Source: a candidate division TM6 bacterium SOIL31 (lineage in GTDB: Bacteria; Babelota; Babeliae; Babelales; Vermiphilaceae). Taken from it: 64,000 bases of DNA. A program made the translations under genes and the position numbers. Location: NCBI GenBank assembly GCA_001468865.1, contig LDIY01000006.1:1-64000 (forward strand). The letters are read 5' to 3'. The notes below the pieces were generated by a model. That model was given only the letters and a program-made list of their open reading frames with translations, was not told the DNA's origin and did not search any database. The stretch's first letter is position 1; each line of letters starts with the position of its first letter. Of the stretch, positions 1 to 10,251 are shown piece after piece.

Positions 1-41
1 TCCGCAGCGTCGTCGTTTACTGACGAGCTTAGCGGCCTTTA

Positions 42-75
42 TCCGTTCGTCCTGAGCCTGTCGAAGGATACGAAC
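42..75. repeat. Palindromic intergenic repeat (CGTTCG...CGAACG family), single short copy
   Basis: tccgttcgtcctgagcctgtcgaaggatacgaac; shares ends with copies near 33.3, 39.1, 45.0 and 55.6 kb. Confidence 0.6.
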
Positions 76-85
76 ATTAAAAGGA

Positions 86-784
86 GTGACCATGTGTTTT
101 TCAGTCCAAGCAAGTTTTGCAGCAGCAGGTACATTATCAATCATCAGTTTATTATCAATCAAACAAGCTCACGAAAAAAAAATAGTTCCATTGGCTCTTA
201 CACCGCTTTTTTTTGGTATACAACAAGCATGCGAAGGAATTGTATGGATCACGTTGAATAATGGTGATACCACCAGCATGCTTCATCTTGCCGCCATGTA
301 TGGTTTTCTTTTTTTTGCCGGCGTATTTTGGCCCACTTGGGTGCCAGCTTCGCTCTATTGGACAGAACAGTCACATAAACGTAAGCAAATACTGAGTACA
401 TGCATCGTGTTAGGCACAATTGTTTCTGCACTCTTTTTCTATTCGTGGCTATTACAAACAACAGGTGCTGTTGTTATTAATCATCACATAGATTATCCGG
501 TAAACAATTATCCTTTTGGTATTACACACCCTCTTTTGAGTAAAATAGGTACTTATATTCTTTCTGCATGCTATGGACTGGTCACTATCGTGCCCTTTTT
601 CATTTCAACCATACCACACATGAAATTGCTGGGCATCACTATCGGAACAGGTGCGTTAATTTCTTATATTTTTTATATTACCGCATTCGCTTCAGTCTGG
701 TGCTTTTTTGCTGCTGTATGCAGCATTTTGCTTATTTTTGTTGTACGAAATTATAAGAAAAATACGGTACAAACTGATCGATAA
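86..784 (+). CDS. Multi-pass membrane protein, DUF6629-like
   Basis: Long ORF; CFSVQASFAAAGTLS...PLALTPLFFGIQQACEGIVW pattern, several TM segments. Confidence 0.65.
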   Translation: MTMCFSVQASFAAAGTLSIISLLSIKQAHEKKIVPLALTPLFFGIQQACEGIVWITLNNGDTTSMLHLAAMYGFLFFAGVFWPTWVPASLYWTEQSHKRKQILSTCIVLGTIVSALFFYSWLLQTTGAVVINHHIDYPVNNYPFGITHPLLSKIGTYILSACYGLVTIVPFFISTIPHMKLLGITIGTGALISYIFYITAFASVWCFFAAVCSILLIFVVRNYKKNTVQTDR

Positions 785-1646
785 TTTTCATATCAACTGG
801 GTGCTGATTATTATCTGTAGATATAAAAACAGATTCACCGCCAATTCGTTGTAATAATGCATGCACCTGGTCAATATGAGAACCACCTGCAACCACAAAA
901 ATAAATGGAGCATCGCAACATGCTATTGAATGCATAATCTTAGTATCAATCAGCGCACTATCAAAAATGCAGAGCTTTTCTAATTCTTGACGGTAAGCAC
1001 CCGATTGAAGTTGCGCACAATGCTGCGCGATACTCATTTTTTTATTACACAAATCCATCTTTGCTAACAGACTACGCACTTCAGCTACCGTACGTTTATA
1101 AAAAGCATTCAGCTTTTTACCATCGTCATATTTTTTAATTTTTTCAATCTCATCAATAATTTCTTGATACACAGAAAGAATGGTAATTAAAGAACTTGAT
1201 TTAAATGAATGGGGATTTGATTTTATATTATTGATCAACGGCCCAATGCCGGCTACGCGGCAATATCTAAATTCAACATTATCCACCGGGACACCCAATT
1301 CGCGCGCTTTACTAGCCAATTGGCCTAAAATTCCTTGTGCACAATTGATGCCAAAATTACAGCAAATCATCCGTCCATCATTATTAATTGAACTTAAATC
1401 TTCAACAATTAATTTACCTTTACACGCTACGCATTTTTGCAATAACGTATCAAGATACGCACGTTGAATATTATTGGCAGGATGATTTTTATCATGATAA
1501 TCCCCCAGCAAGATAATCCACTGAGGTCGTTGAAATTGTTTGTTTGCCTTTTTTTTGACAATACAGAGACGATAAATATAACCCTCTATTCGATTACTTA
1601 CTAATAACATCATGATCAGAGCAGCCATACATACTACATTTTTCAT
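732..1646 (-). CDS. Secreted hypothetical protein, possible TIKI/ChaN/EreA-like fold
   Basis: Start at internal Met (MKNVVCMAALIMMLLVSNRIEG) gives a signal peptide; LLGDYHDK near N-term and AGGSHIDQVHALL near C-term. Confidence 0.5.
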   Translation of the reverse strand: MKNVVCMAALIMMLLVSNRIEGYIYRLCIVKKKANKQFQRPQWIILLGDYHDKNHPANNIQRAYLDTLLQKCVACKGKLIVEDLSSINNDGRMICCNFGINCAQGILGQLASKARELGVPVDNVEFRYCRVAGIGPLINNIKSNPHSFKSSSLITILSVYQEIIDEIEKIKKYDDGKKLNAFYKRTVAEVRSLLAKMDLCNKKMSIAQHCAQLQSGAYRQELEKLCIFDSALIDTKIMHSIACCDAPFIFVVAGGSHIDQVHALLQRIGGESVFISTDNNQHPVDMKIIDQFVPYFSYNFVQQK

Positions 1647-1783
1647 ATTGTTCTCCTCCCTTTTTTCATGATGCTTCACTATAAACCTATTACAAACTGC
1701 AACTACAAATCAACAATTTATCGTAATATTGCTTTTTATAGAGGCCATAAACTACAATGAAAGTAAAAGGAGAGGATTAAGTT

Positions 1784-2515
1784 ATGATAGCTGCAACCCA
1801 AAATGGTACAACAAAAAAACTTTTATATATGTTAGCCGGGTTAGGCGGCATCAGTCTTATTATCCTTATTCATGAAGCAGGACACTTTCTTTTTGCAAAA
1901 TTTTTTTCTGTTGCAGCTCCGATTTTTTCTATCGGATTTGGACCCACGTTATATGCATATACCTGTGGAAGCACAACATTTCAACTAGCTCTTCTTCCTT
2001 TTGGTGGATATGTTGAAATTGATCCAGTACAATTAGCGGCACAATCATATATTCCTCAAATACTTATCTTATTTGGTGGCATTATCTTTAACGTTGCATT
2101 TGCCTATGCTGTTTTGGCCTATTATCTTATCTGCAACCGGTTTTCACAGAAAACCGTATCATCAAAAGAAATCATGAAACAGGCGGTAACTCAAATTATG
2201 ACACGCGAAAATGCCAATGGGTCTTTTATTGGACCTATTGGCATTATTAGTCTGATTGGTAGCGCTTTTACGATAAGTGCACAATGTTACTGGCTTATTT
2301 TGGCAATATTAAGTTTGAATATGGGAATTTTAAATATGATACCACTGCCCTTTTTTGATGGCGGCAAAGCGCTGCTGATCACCATTGAAGCAATTATTGG
2401 TGCGGCCATATCACCGCAGTTGGTATGGTTGGTCTCTACGGTTTTCTTGGCGTTATTTATTGTATTCATCACGCAAATTACCATGAATGATATTCGGCGG
2501 TTGATTAAGGGATAG
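1784..2515 (+). CDS. Site-2 protease family (peptidase M50), RseP-like, short form
   Basis: ILIHEAGHFLFAKFF and NMIPLPFFDGGKAL motifs, TM segments. Confidence 0.85.
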   Translation: MIAATQNGTTKKLLYMLAGLGGISLIILIHEAGHFLFAKFFSVAAPIFSIGFGPTLYAYTCGSTTFQLALLPFGGYVEIDPVQLAAQSYIPQILILFGGIIFNVAFAYAVLAYYLICNRFSQKTVSSKEIMKQAVTQIMTRENANGSFIGPIGIISLIGSAFTISAQCYWLILAILSLNMGILNMIPLPFFDGGKALLITIEAIIGAAISPQLVWLVSTVFLALFIVFITQITMNDIRRLIKG

Positions 2516-2586
2516 ATTGACAAACCAATGGTCTGTCCTTACTATAATCTGCAAAAACATTAGCGCAGATCATAGGAAACAATCTC

Positions 2587-3330
2587 ATGTCTCATCTTTT
2601 ATTGCTTCCTCTTCTTTTATATATGGATTTTGGTGGCAATCGATTATACAGTTTCAAAACAGAAAATTGTTTTACTTCCAAGTCAAACTCTTCGCTAGCG
2701 CGTTTTAATCGCGCCTGTCATCGTAGTGAATTCCGTAATGATGAAATTAAAGCTATTATAAACCATTTTAATGCAGCTTCATTTACATGGTTTATAGAAA
2801 CAGACGATCACAAATCTGCAGATCTTTTAGATAAACACGGATTTATCAAATACCCCGCTCTATTTTCTGCCATGAAGGCCGATATTGCAAATATTGCTGA
2901 CCATGATTATGGCTCTCATATTGCAGTTAAGGAAATTAGCCAAAAAGAGGATGTTCAAACACTCATCAATATCATAGCATGTAACGATCCTCAGTATCCA
3001 AAATACGAATGGGAAAAAGGTATATACGATCTTCTTGAAAAAGGATCTCAATCAATCAAACTTTATCTTGGTTTTTATGAAGGCGAACCATGTGCTACCA
3101 GCATAATTATATATCATGGAGATGCCGTAACACTTCATCTAATCAACACATTACCAGAATATAGATGCAAAGGTCTTGGCTATGCGGTAACACATAAAGC
3201 ATTGTTTGACGCTGCACGCAACGGTATGACTCAGGCAATTCTTACTGCATCTTCTCTGGGACAATCTCTGTATCAAAAACTGGGATTTACTGAATACACT
3301 CAATATCACATATATATCTACAAAAAGTGA
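2587..3330 (+). CDS. GNAT-family N-acetyltransferase
   Basis: LHLINTLPEYRCKGLGYAVTHKALFDAARNGMTQAILTASSLGQSLYQKLGF. Confidence 0.8.
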   Translation: MSHLLLLPLLLYMDFGGNRLYSFKTENCFTSKSNSSLARFNRACHRSEFRNDEIKAIINHFNAASFTWFIETDDHKSADLLDKHGFIKYPALFSAMKADIANIADHDYGSHIAVKEISQKEDVQTLINIIACNDPQYPKYEWEKGIYDLLEKGSQSIKLYLGFYEGEPCATSIIIYHGDAVTLHLINTLPEYRCKGLGYAVTHKALFDAARNGMTQAILTASSLGQSLYQKLGFTEYTQYHIYIYKK

Positions 3331-3332
3331 AA

Positions 3333-4901
3333 TTAAACTTCACCTTTATTCGCTACCTGCAAACGCAAAATTTTCTTATCAATTTTACCCGTAGCTGTTG
3401 CAGGAAGATCTTTCGTATCGCAATAAAAATGTCGCGGAACTTTATATGCTGCCAAATGCTGCAAACACAAAGAACGCAAACTTTTTTCAGCTCCGCTATC
3501 TTCCGCACGTAACTGCACAAATGCCACCGGAACCTCTCCATCACCATCATGCACGCCAACAACTGCCGCACGAATAACATTTGGGTGCAATAAAATGACA
3601 TTTTCTATTTCTTGCGGATAAATGTTAAAGCCTTTGTGGATGATCAGATCTTTCTCGCGCCCCGTGATAACAATTCTTCCCTTGGAATCAAGATATGCCA
3701 AATCACCGGTATTAAACCAACCATCACGCAATACCTTTTCAGTTGCTTCTGGTGCATTATAATAACCAAGCATGATGTTATCACCTTTTACCCAGAGCAC
3801 GCCAATGCTTCCTTGCGGGAGATCAACACCATGTTCATCGCGAACTTTACATTCAATACCAATTAATGGTTTTCCTACGTTACTTGCAGGAACTGTTTCT
3901 TCATCTAAGTTTGCTGAAATCACCGGCGTTGTTTCTGTTAAGCCATAACCATTGACCAATTTTCTCCGGTAAATTAAACCAAATGCTGCGCGAATTTTAT
4001 CAGGTAACGCATCACCACCAGAAACAAAAAGACGCACCGAATCTAATGGCGCGGTTTTCATGAGGCATAAAAGCCCATAGAGCGCAGGAACTCCTAAAAA
4101 TATGGTCGGCTTATGGTGTAAGCCTTCAAGAATATATCGCCGTTCAATTTTAGGAACCAAAATAATAGTAATTCCATAAAAAATACTTGCCCATACACAC
4201 GTATTTTGCGCAAAGCTATGAAACAGTGGAAGCACTCCTAAAATTCGCTCTTCTGCTGGTTTTCCTAACAAAGCAGCAATCTGCAACACATTCGTCATGA
4301 TATTTTTGGAACTGAGCATGACACCTTTAGGCAATCCCGTGGTTCCGGATGTGTAAAGAAGTGCGGCTAATTCTTCTGGCTCCAAATCAACAATACTATC
4401 TTCTGCAACTGCTGACTCATTCACATCTTCTATATCTTTTTCAGTAACAATGGGCGGTAAAGTTAAACCCGTTTTTTCAAATAATGCAACACGATCTGAT
4501 GAGGTAACAATAAGCGCAGGTTGCGCATCGGCAATAATATGCGCAAGTTCTTTTTCTTTCAAAAAAGTATTAACGGGGGCAACAATAATGCCCGCCTGCC
4601 ACAAAGCAAAATAAGCTATATAAAATTCAGGTGAATTTTCAAAACATATTATTGCTTTATCGCGAGGTTTTAGAGCAAATCGCTGAATAATTTTTTTGCT
4701 AAATGCGCATGCAAGTGCGTACAATTTTTTATAAGAAATGGAACGATTTTCATAAATAATAGCAGTAGTATCACCATGCATTTGCGTTGCGCGCCATAAA
4801 AGACGGCCGGCAAACATCAGTTTGCCATTGCGCATTACTGATTTATATAATTCATCAAATATATACTGGCTTTTTGCCGGAAATAATCGCTTCATTATCA
4901 T
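3333..4901 (-). CDS. Long-chain acyl-CoA synthetase / AMP-dependent ligase
   Basis: LLYTSGTTGLPKGVMLS, NGYGLTETTPV, GWFNTGDLAYLDSKGRIVITGREKDLI, TATGKIDKK. Confidence 0.93.
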   Translation of the reverse strand: MIMKRLFPAKSQYIFDELYKSVMRNGKLMFAGRLLWRATQMHGDTTAIIYENRSISYKKLYALACAFSKKIIQRFALKPRDKAIICFENSPEFYIAYFALWQAGIIVAPVNTFLKEKELAHIIADAQPALIVTSSDRVALFEKTGLTLPPIVTEKDIEDVNESAVAEDSIVDLEPEELAALLYTSGTTGLPKGVMLSSKNIMTNVLQIAALLGKPAEERILGVLPLFHSFAQNTCVWASIFYGITIILVPKIERRYILEGLHHKPTIFLGVPALYGLLCLMKTAPLDSVRLFVSGGDALPDKIRAAFGLIYRRKLVNGYGLTETTPVISANLDEETVPASNVGKPLIGIECKVRDEHGVDLPQGSIGVLWVKGDNIMLGYYNAPEATEKVLRDGWFNTGDLAYLDSKGRIVITGREKDLIIHKGFNIYPQEIENVILLHPNVIRAAVVGVHDGDGEVPVAFVQLRAEDSGAEKSLRSLCLQHLAAYKVPRHFYCDTKDLPATATGKIDKKILRLQVANKGEV

Positions 4902-4904
4902 AAT

Positions 4905-5090
4905 TTACTCTTTTATCTTTATAACTTGTACCGGACACTTAGCGGCAGCCAACCGGATACGATCTTCATACTGTTGCAAATCAACCCCTTGTTTAACCTG
5001 AGATGTCACCACCACTTGGAATACTTCAGGAGCTAAAAATTCACACGAACCACAACTAATACATCCCGGTTCTATTTTTACATTTTGCAT
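4905..5090 (-). CDS. Small [Fe-S] ferredoxin
   Basis: CISCGSC ... AAAKCPVQVIKI, 61 aa. Confidence 0.85.
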   Translation of the reverse strand: MQNVKIEPGCISCGSCEFLAPEVFQVVVTSQVKQGVDLQQYEDRIRLAAAKCPVQVIKIKE

Positions 5091-5137
5091 AACTAACCTA
5101 AAGACATAAATCTGATATTTTGGTATATTTAACTGAA

Positions 5138-5171
5138 CCCCATTTTGCGTTTCACTTCCAATGGGGACCCC
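5138..5171. repeat. GGGGTCCC-headed hairpin element, copy 1 (minus orientation)
   Basis: revcomp ggggtccccattggaagtgaaacgcaaaatgggg; same length and ends as the copy at 60083. Confidence 0.75.
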
Positions 5172-5239
5172 TATAAAAGAGCTAACAAATGTAGCTATTT
5201 ATTTAATAATGTAGCCTATTTTAATTAAAAAGGTAACTC

Positions 5240-5878
5240 ATGCCTCAACTCACCCGTGGTATATTAATAGCTATTGAAGGAATTGACGGATCCGGAAAAT
5301 CAACCCTAGCTAAGAACTTATCACTATCATTAGAGCAACAAGGATTCAATACAACGCTGACAAAAGAACCAGGAGATTCACAACTTGGTAAAGAAATCAG
5401 AACGCTCGTGCAGACCCAAAATATACCCATTTCTGGACACGCACAATATTTACTCTTTGCCGCTGACCGCGCTCAGCATCTTTCTGAACGTATTATTCCT
5501 GCCCTAAAAGAAAATAAAATAATTCTTTGTGACCGCCTTGCAGATTCTTCTCTTGCATATCAAGGTTACGGCAATGGACTTGATCTCGAGATGATTAAAA
5601 GTGTTAATAAATGGTCCATGCAAGGAATTCCAATTGATTTGACCGTTTTTGTTCATGTTCCCGTTGAAATTGCTCTTGAACGGTGTGGTAAACGGGGTGC
5701 GCTATCACCGTATGAAAAAAAAGAATTTCTTCATAAAGTTGCCGATGGCTTTGAAGAGCTTTATAAAAATCGCACGGATGTTATTATTGTAGATGGAACT
5801 GAATCGCCAGAAAATCTGAATAAACAAGTTTGCAGTGCAATTGAACAATGGATAAAAAACAAGAATCTTCTTTCTTAA
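5240..5878 (+). CDS. tmk: Thymidylate kinase
   Basis: IAIEGIDGSGKSTLAKNLS, DRLADSSLAYQGYG. Confidence 0.95.
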   Translation: MPQLTRGILIAIEGIDGSGKSTLAKNLSLSLEQQGFNTTLTKEPGDSQLGKEIRTLVQTQNIPISGHAQYLLFAADRAQHLSERIIPALKENKIILCDRLADSSLAYQGYGNGLDLEMIKSVNKWSMQGIPIDLTVFVHVPVEIALERCGKRGALSPYEKKEFLHKVADGFEELYKNRTDVIIVDGTESPENLNKQVCSAIEQWIKNKNLLS

Positions 5879-6597
5879 CGTACACTCGCCAAACACTGCC
5901 ACCCGCACAATTATTTGTGGGTCAACAGGGCACGACCCTCAAAGCTACTGAGCAGTTATTACAAATTATGTTCTGCACCAACAATAGCTGTAATACGTGC
6001 ATTCCCTGCATGCAAATCAGAGAAAAACAACATCATGCTATCATGTGGTTGCACCCCGAAAAGAATTACACTATCGATCAACTTGATGATCTTTTTTCAA
6101 CGCTTTCTTTGCAATTGCAACCAGATGAACATTTTTTCTTTATTTTGCAAAAAGCTGATTTTTTAACGCCCGCATGTGCAAACAAGCTTTTAAAACCAAT
6201 GGAAGAGCCGCCGACAGGATACCATTTTGTTTTACTTGCCGAACACGCAGAACAAATATTGCCGACCATAAAATCCCGCTGCACGATACATACACTGAGC
6301 AGCGAAACAATCCAACAAACATCTCATCCGTTAGTTGAAGTTTTTACTAAAAAAATGGTGGCAAGCAATGAATTTTCTAAAATTCTTGATACCACCACCA
6401 TACATGAACGTGAAACAATGGAACTGTTAGACGATATCATAAGCCACTGGCTCAGGGAATATCAGCAACAAAAAAAGGAGCATGTCTGCTCCCTTATCAC
6501 AAAACTACAAAGAGCAAGCTTGCAGCCGCCGATGCCCGGAAGCAGCGTAGCTTTCTGGCGCAATCTCTATCTGCAAGCGCATAATGATTATTTTTGA
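5848..6597 (+). CDS. holB: DNA polymerase III delta' subunit-like
   Basis: CNTCIPCMQI Zn-type cysteines, ACANKLLKPMEEPP, PTIKSRC; overlaps tmk 3' end. Confidence 0.8.
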   Translation: MDKKQESSFLTYTRQTLPPAQLFVGQQGTTLKATEQLLQIMFCTNNSCNTCIPCMQIREKQHHAIMWLHPEKNYTIDQLDDLFSTLSLQLQPDEHFFFILQKADFLTPACANKLLKPMEEPPTGYHFVLLAEHAEQILPTIKSRCTIHTLSSETIQQTSHPLVEVFTKKMVASNEFSKILDTTTIHERETMELLDDIISHWLREYQQQKKEHVCSLITKLQRASLQPPMPGSSVAFWRNLYLQAHNDYF

Positions 6598-6908
6598 TAT
6601 TTTTTATCTACGGGCGAAAAATCCTCTTCAGTAGCAAATGTACCAAAAACATAATATACCGTACCTAAGCTTTCCGTAGGACTAAATTCATAGGGCGAAT
6701 TATTTTGAGGAGATTTTTTTGGCGTCAAACCATTTAGGTTTTTTTGTGGTATCGGCATGCCCTGTGGAGCAACGCTCGATGGTTTAGGTTCAGATTGTCT
6801 TCTTACTGATTTTTGCGCAGATGGCGAACCTATGATTATCGCAGATTGAGACCCCATCATTATCGACGATTGAACAAAAATAAAACATACAACCATATAC
6901 TTATTCAT
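6588..6908 (-). CDS. Hypothetical secreted protein
   Basis: ORF with hydrophobic N-terminus MNKYMVVCFIFVQSSIMMGSQ. Confidence 0.5.
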   Translation of the reverse strand: MNKYMVVCFIFVQSSIMMGSQSAIIIGSPSAQKSVRRQSEPKPSSVAPQGMPIPQKNLNGLTPKKSPQNNSPYEFSPTESLGTVYYVFGTFATEEDFSPVDKKYQK

Positions 6909-6950
6909 ATATCCTACCTAACTATTTAAAATTATTTTCCATGTAAAAAT

Positions 6951-6998
6951 AAGCAGTTTTTATGAGAAATCGATGAATACTATCTCATAAAACTGCTT
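6951..6998 (-). terminator. Hairpin terminator candidate for the ankyrin gene
   Basis: aagcagtttttatgaga ... tctcataaaactgctt inverted repeat, followed on the minus strand by atttttac. Confidence 0.6.
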
Positions 6999-7044
6999 GT
7001 TTTACAAATCAAAATAAAAATAATTATGAAAATGCTTTATTTAT

Positions 7045-7965
7045 TTATTTTTTTATTCGTTTTTTATCATTAGATTGCTGCAAATCCCATCTTTTCTTCC
7101 GCATGTGCTTAATTTCTTCTTTGGTGAGAGATGAATTGAATCGATTCGGAATTTGAATAAGGCGTTTACCTTCACTCCGTATGATTTCTTTTTGAGATGA
7201 AGAAAGACTTTCACCCTTATTTTTTTCTTTTTTAGCTGAAGCAGAATCATTGTCACTACTTGGGCTTTTTCTTTCCCTACATGGTGAAAAAGCGTTTTTA
7301 CGCTCTTTTTCTTCTTTTCCAGCCGCTATCTCACTGAGAGGTTTACGAATATAAATATTGTAATGATCGTTGTAAGGCTGTGTTTTGAGATACTTTTGAG
7401 CTTCTTTAATAGCTGTAAGAGATGATGCCTTCCCCACCATACGAACAAGCTCTTCAGTTGTCGGCCAATAAGAAAGACCTCCTCTTGCATGTGGTCTATT
7501 ATCGCGTGCATTATCAATAATCATTTTTAAAGGAGAAATTCTTCCTTTTTTTAGGCTTACCCCCTTTTTAAGCAAAAACTTCACTGTTACTACATCTTTT
7601 TTTGCAATAGCATCGTTCAACAGCGTATTGCCTTCCTTATCACGAAAATTAACAAGACTGGGTGAGTTTTCTACTAATAGTTCTGCAATAGTAATATCTG
7701 GAAATTCAAATGCTTTATGTAGTGAAGTTTTTCCATCTCTATAAATTGCTTTTACATCCGCTCCCTGACGAATCGCCTTTTTTACTTTTTCACGAACAAC
7801 TGAACTGGGTTCAAATGAATACAAAGCATTATCTAATTTTTGGTTAGGATTCTCTTCATGCAACTCTGTTAGATGAACAAAATTAGCATCTGATCTTTGA
7901 AGCTGCATTGCCACCGACGGCAGGGTACAACTTAATAAAAATAGGTAAAACAAATTGTTTTTCAT
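7045..7965 (-). CDS. Ankyrin-repeat protein with signal peptide
   Basis: DGKTSLHKAFEFPDITIAELLVENSPSLVNFRDKEGNTLLNDAIAKKDVVTVKFLLKKGV; N-term MKNNLFYLFLLSCTLPSVA. Confidence 0.85.
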   Translation of the reverse strand: MKNNLFYLFLLSCTLPSVAMQLQRSDANFVHLTELHEENPNQKLDNALYSFEPSSVVREKVKKAIRQGADVKAIYRDGKTSLHKAFEFPDITIAELLVENSPSLVNFRDKEGNTLLNDAIAKKDVVTVKFLLKKGVSLKKGRISPLKMIIDNARDNRPHARGGLSYWPTTEELVRMVGKASSLTAIKEAQKYLKTQPYNDHYNIYIRKPLSEIAAGKEEKERKNAFSPCRERKSPSSDNDSASAKKEKNKGESLSSSQKEIIRSEGKRLIQIPNRFNSSLTKEEIKHMRKKRWDLQQSNDKKRIKK

Positions 7966-8164
7966 CAAAAAATTCATACGGTCCCTTAGATAAAAATAAT
8001 AAAATCCTTATATATAGCCATTTTGCTACATGTTTTCATTATACAAAAAGAATAAAATTTATCTAATAGTTTTTACTGTACACTTATATCCCTATGAGCT
8101 TTTTTTCTTTTTTGTTATTATTTTCTTACCGAAGGACAATCACCAATCGAGCTGAGATAAGCAT

Positions 8165-8593
8165 ATGACTACTGATCTCAAACAACTCTTGCAAACGATT
8201 ATCAATCCAGAAAAAAACTGGAAAACCGATCTTTTATATCGATGGCGCGAGATCATTGGCGCGCTCCATACTAAGATTAAGATTGAAAAAATACATGATG
8301 ACACCCTCATTTTGGGTGTTTTCCATTCATGCTGGATGCAAGAGCTCTACCTTCTTTCACCGCTTCTTATTAAAACAATTAATGAAAAACTAGACCAACC
8401 TTACATTAAACAGATACGCTTCAAACAAATTGGTTTTAAGTCAAACAAGAAAAATAAGGGAACAATAAAAACGGTTCAAAAGAAAAAAACGGTTATATTA
8501 ACCAAAGAAGATGAACGGACTCTTGCCCAAATAAATGATCCGACACTACGCGAGGTGTTGAGAGCATTTCGAATACGATGCTACCAGGAGTAG
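8165..8593 (+). CDS. DUF721 / DciA-like protein
   Basis: WREIIGALHTKIKIEKIHDDTLILGVFHSCWMQELYLLSPLLIKTINEKL. Confidence 0.75.
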   Translation: MTTDLKQLLQTIINPEKNWKTDLLYRWREIIGALHTKIKIEKIHDDTLILGVFHSCWMQELYLLSPLLIKTINEKLDQPYIKQIRFKQIGFKSNKKNKGTIKTVQKKKTVILTKEDERTLAQINDPTLREVLRAFRIRCYQE

Positions 8594-8595
8594 AA

Positions 8596-10251
8596 ATGAA
8601 AAAAAAAATGACACAAGCGAGTACGCAAATAGCCTGCGTAGCATGCCTTATCATTCCTTCGATGTTTGCCACTGATGCAACCCAAATCCACGGTTATATT
8701 TGGGCAAATTATAAAACCTTTGACGGCAAACATAAAAATGCTTTGGAGTGGTATAATAACATCCGCTCTCCAAAGCATTCTGTCTATATCAATAAAGGCT
8801 ATCTTAACTTGCTCGCTGACGCCCACCAACATAAACAGATCGTACAACTGATGCCTCATTTGAAAGATACATTTGCTCAAGACCCGGATGTTCAACGCAT
8901 TTTTGTTGATGCCCTCACGAGTACAAACAAACATAAAGAAGCAGAAAAGCTCGCAATTACACTCAGCCAATCATTTAAAACTCATGCAGATATAGCATTG
9001 CGCGCAGCTCAGGCATATTTGGGAAGAAGAGAACCGGAAAATGCATTACTGACCATTAGCGCCTTTCTCAATAATTCACCGCGCAGACCCAATAATTTTA
9101 TTTTTTATTTCTTACAATCTCACATTCACGTACAACTAAATCAACTGCCACACGCGCTTGAAAGCATTGGAAAGTGCCTTGATATGCATCCTCACTTTGA
9201 TAAAGGATGGTTGCTTTCTGCATCTCTGCATGAAAAAGAAGGTAAAATCAAAGAAGCAATTGCAGGATATAGAACGTTCCTAGAACTTAGTGGCAATAAC
9301 AACCAAATAGAACAGCATCTTTTTGGTCTCATGCTCAGACATAAAGCCATCGAAAACAGCAAACAACAGCTTCTTACCTATACGCTCAGCTTGGATAATG
9401 CTCTTATTTTATTCAAACAACAGCGATATAATGAAACCCTTGCTTATGTTAACTATCTCCTGAAACGATGTCCCGATCATATTGAATGCCGATTGCTTAA
9501 AATCCAAACGTTATCAAAACTCAAAAACCATAAAGAACTAACATCAACCTTAGGCACCTGGATCATTGCAGATAAAAAAAATAACCTATGGCCTCAAGTA
9601 CTCCATCTCTTGGCACATGACGGCATGGCGCAATCAGATATTCTTGCAGCATTTGAAGAAGTTCTTAAGCAACAACCAGATAACCAGTGGGCTAATCTCT
9701 ATGCTGCTGATATGTGCATGCGCCTGGAAAATAAAGATAAAGCAATGATCTATCTTAAAAATGCATTAGCAAGCAACATGGATACAACACTGAAAGCAAA
9801 AATAGCATATCAACTTGCGCTCTTGCATTATGAAGAAGGTGATCATAATCTTATGCTTACGTATCTTTCTTCCGCACATGATCTTGATAGTAATTGTCCG
9901 CATACCAATAATGCACTTGCCTATTATTGGGCAACCAAAGGAAAAGACATTAACAAAGCACAATCTTTTATTGCGCAAGCGCTGCACAGCGATAGCGCCA
10001 ACCCTTATTTCTTGGATACAAAAGCTCTTATTTTATACAAAGAAAAAAAATATCAAGAAGCACAACAAATTCTCGAGCAGCTCGTTGCTCATAATAACGG
10101 AACCATGTTATTACATTTGGCAAAAGTTCATTATGCATTGAATAATAAAGATGTTGCTGGTACATTTACTCAAAAAGCTGAACCTTTAGTTAAAAATAAA
10201 CAAGAAAAAAAGGCACTGCACAAAATGCAGCTCTTATTAGCACAAAGATGA
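8596..10251 (+). CDS. TPR-repeat protein, exported
   Basis: Repeated TPR-like helices (e.g. ANPYFLDTKALILYKEKKYQEAQQILEQL); N-term signal-like MKKKMTQASTQIACVACLIIPSMFA. Confidence 0.8.
   Translation: MKKKMTQASTQIACVACLIIPSMFATDATQIHGYIWANYKTFDGKHKNALEWYNNIRSPKHSVYINKGYLNLLADAHQHKQIVQLMPHLKDTFAQDPDVQRIFVDALTSTNKHKEAEKLAITLSQSFKTHADIALRAAQAYLGRREPENALLTISAFLNNSPRRPNNFIFYFLQSHIHVQLNQLPHALESIGKCLDMHPHFDKGWLLSASLHEKEGKIKEAIAGYRTFLELSGNNNQIEQHLFGLMLRHKAIENSKQQLLTYTLSLDNALILFKQQRYNETLAYVNYLLKRCPDHIECRLLKIQTLSKLKNHKELTSTLGTWIIADKKNNLWPQVLHLLAHDGMAQSDILAAFEEVLKQQPDNQWANLYAADMCMRLENKDKAMIYLKNALASNMDTTLKAKIAYQLALLHYEEGDHNLMLTYLSSAHDLDSNCPHTNNALAYYWATKGKDINKAQSFIAQALHSDSANPYFLDTKALILYKEKKYQEAQQILEQLVAHNNGTMLLHLAKVHYALNNKDVAGTFTQKAEPLVKNKQEKKALHKMQLLLAQR

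Noticed and set aside
249-461. Many short ORFs on the opposite strand or in other frames of confident genes (e.g. 249..461, 3353..3601, 34034..34333, 34090..34440, 59445..59711)
   Set aside because: They overlap well-supported genes with recognised protein motifs and are expected by chance.
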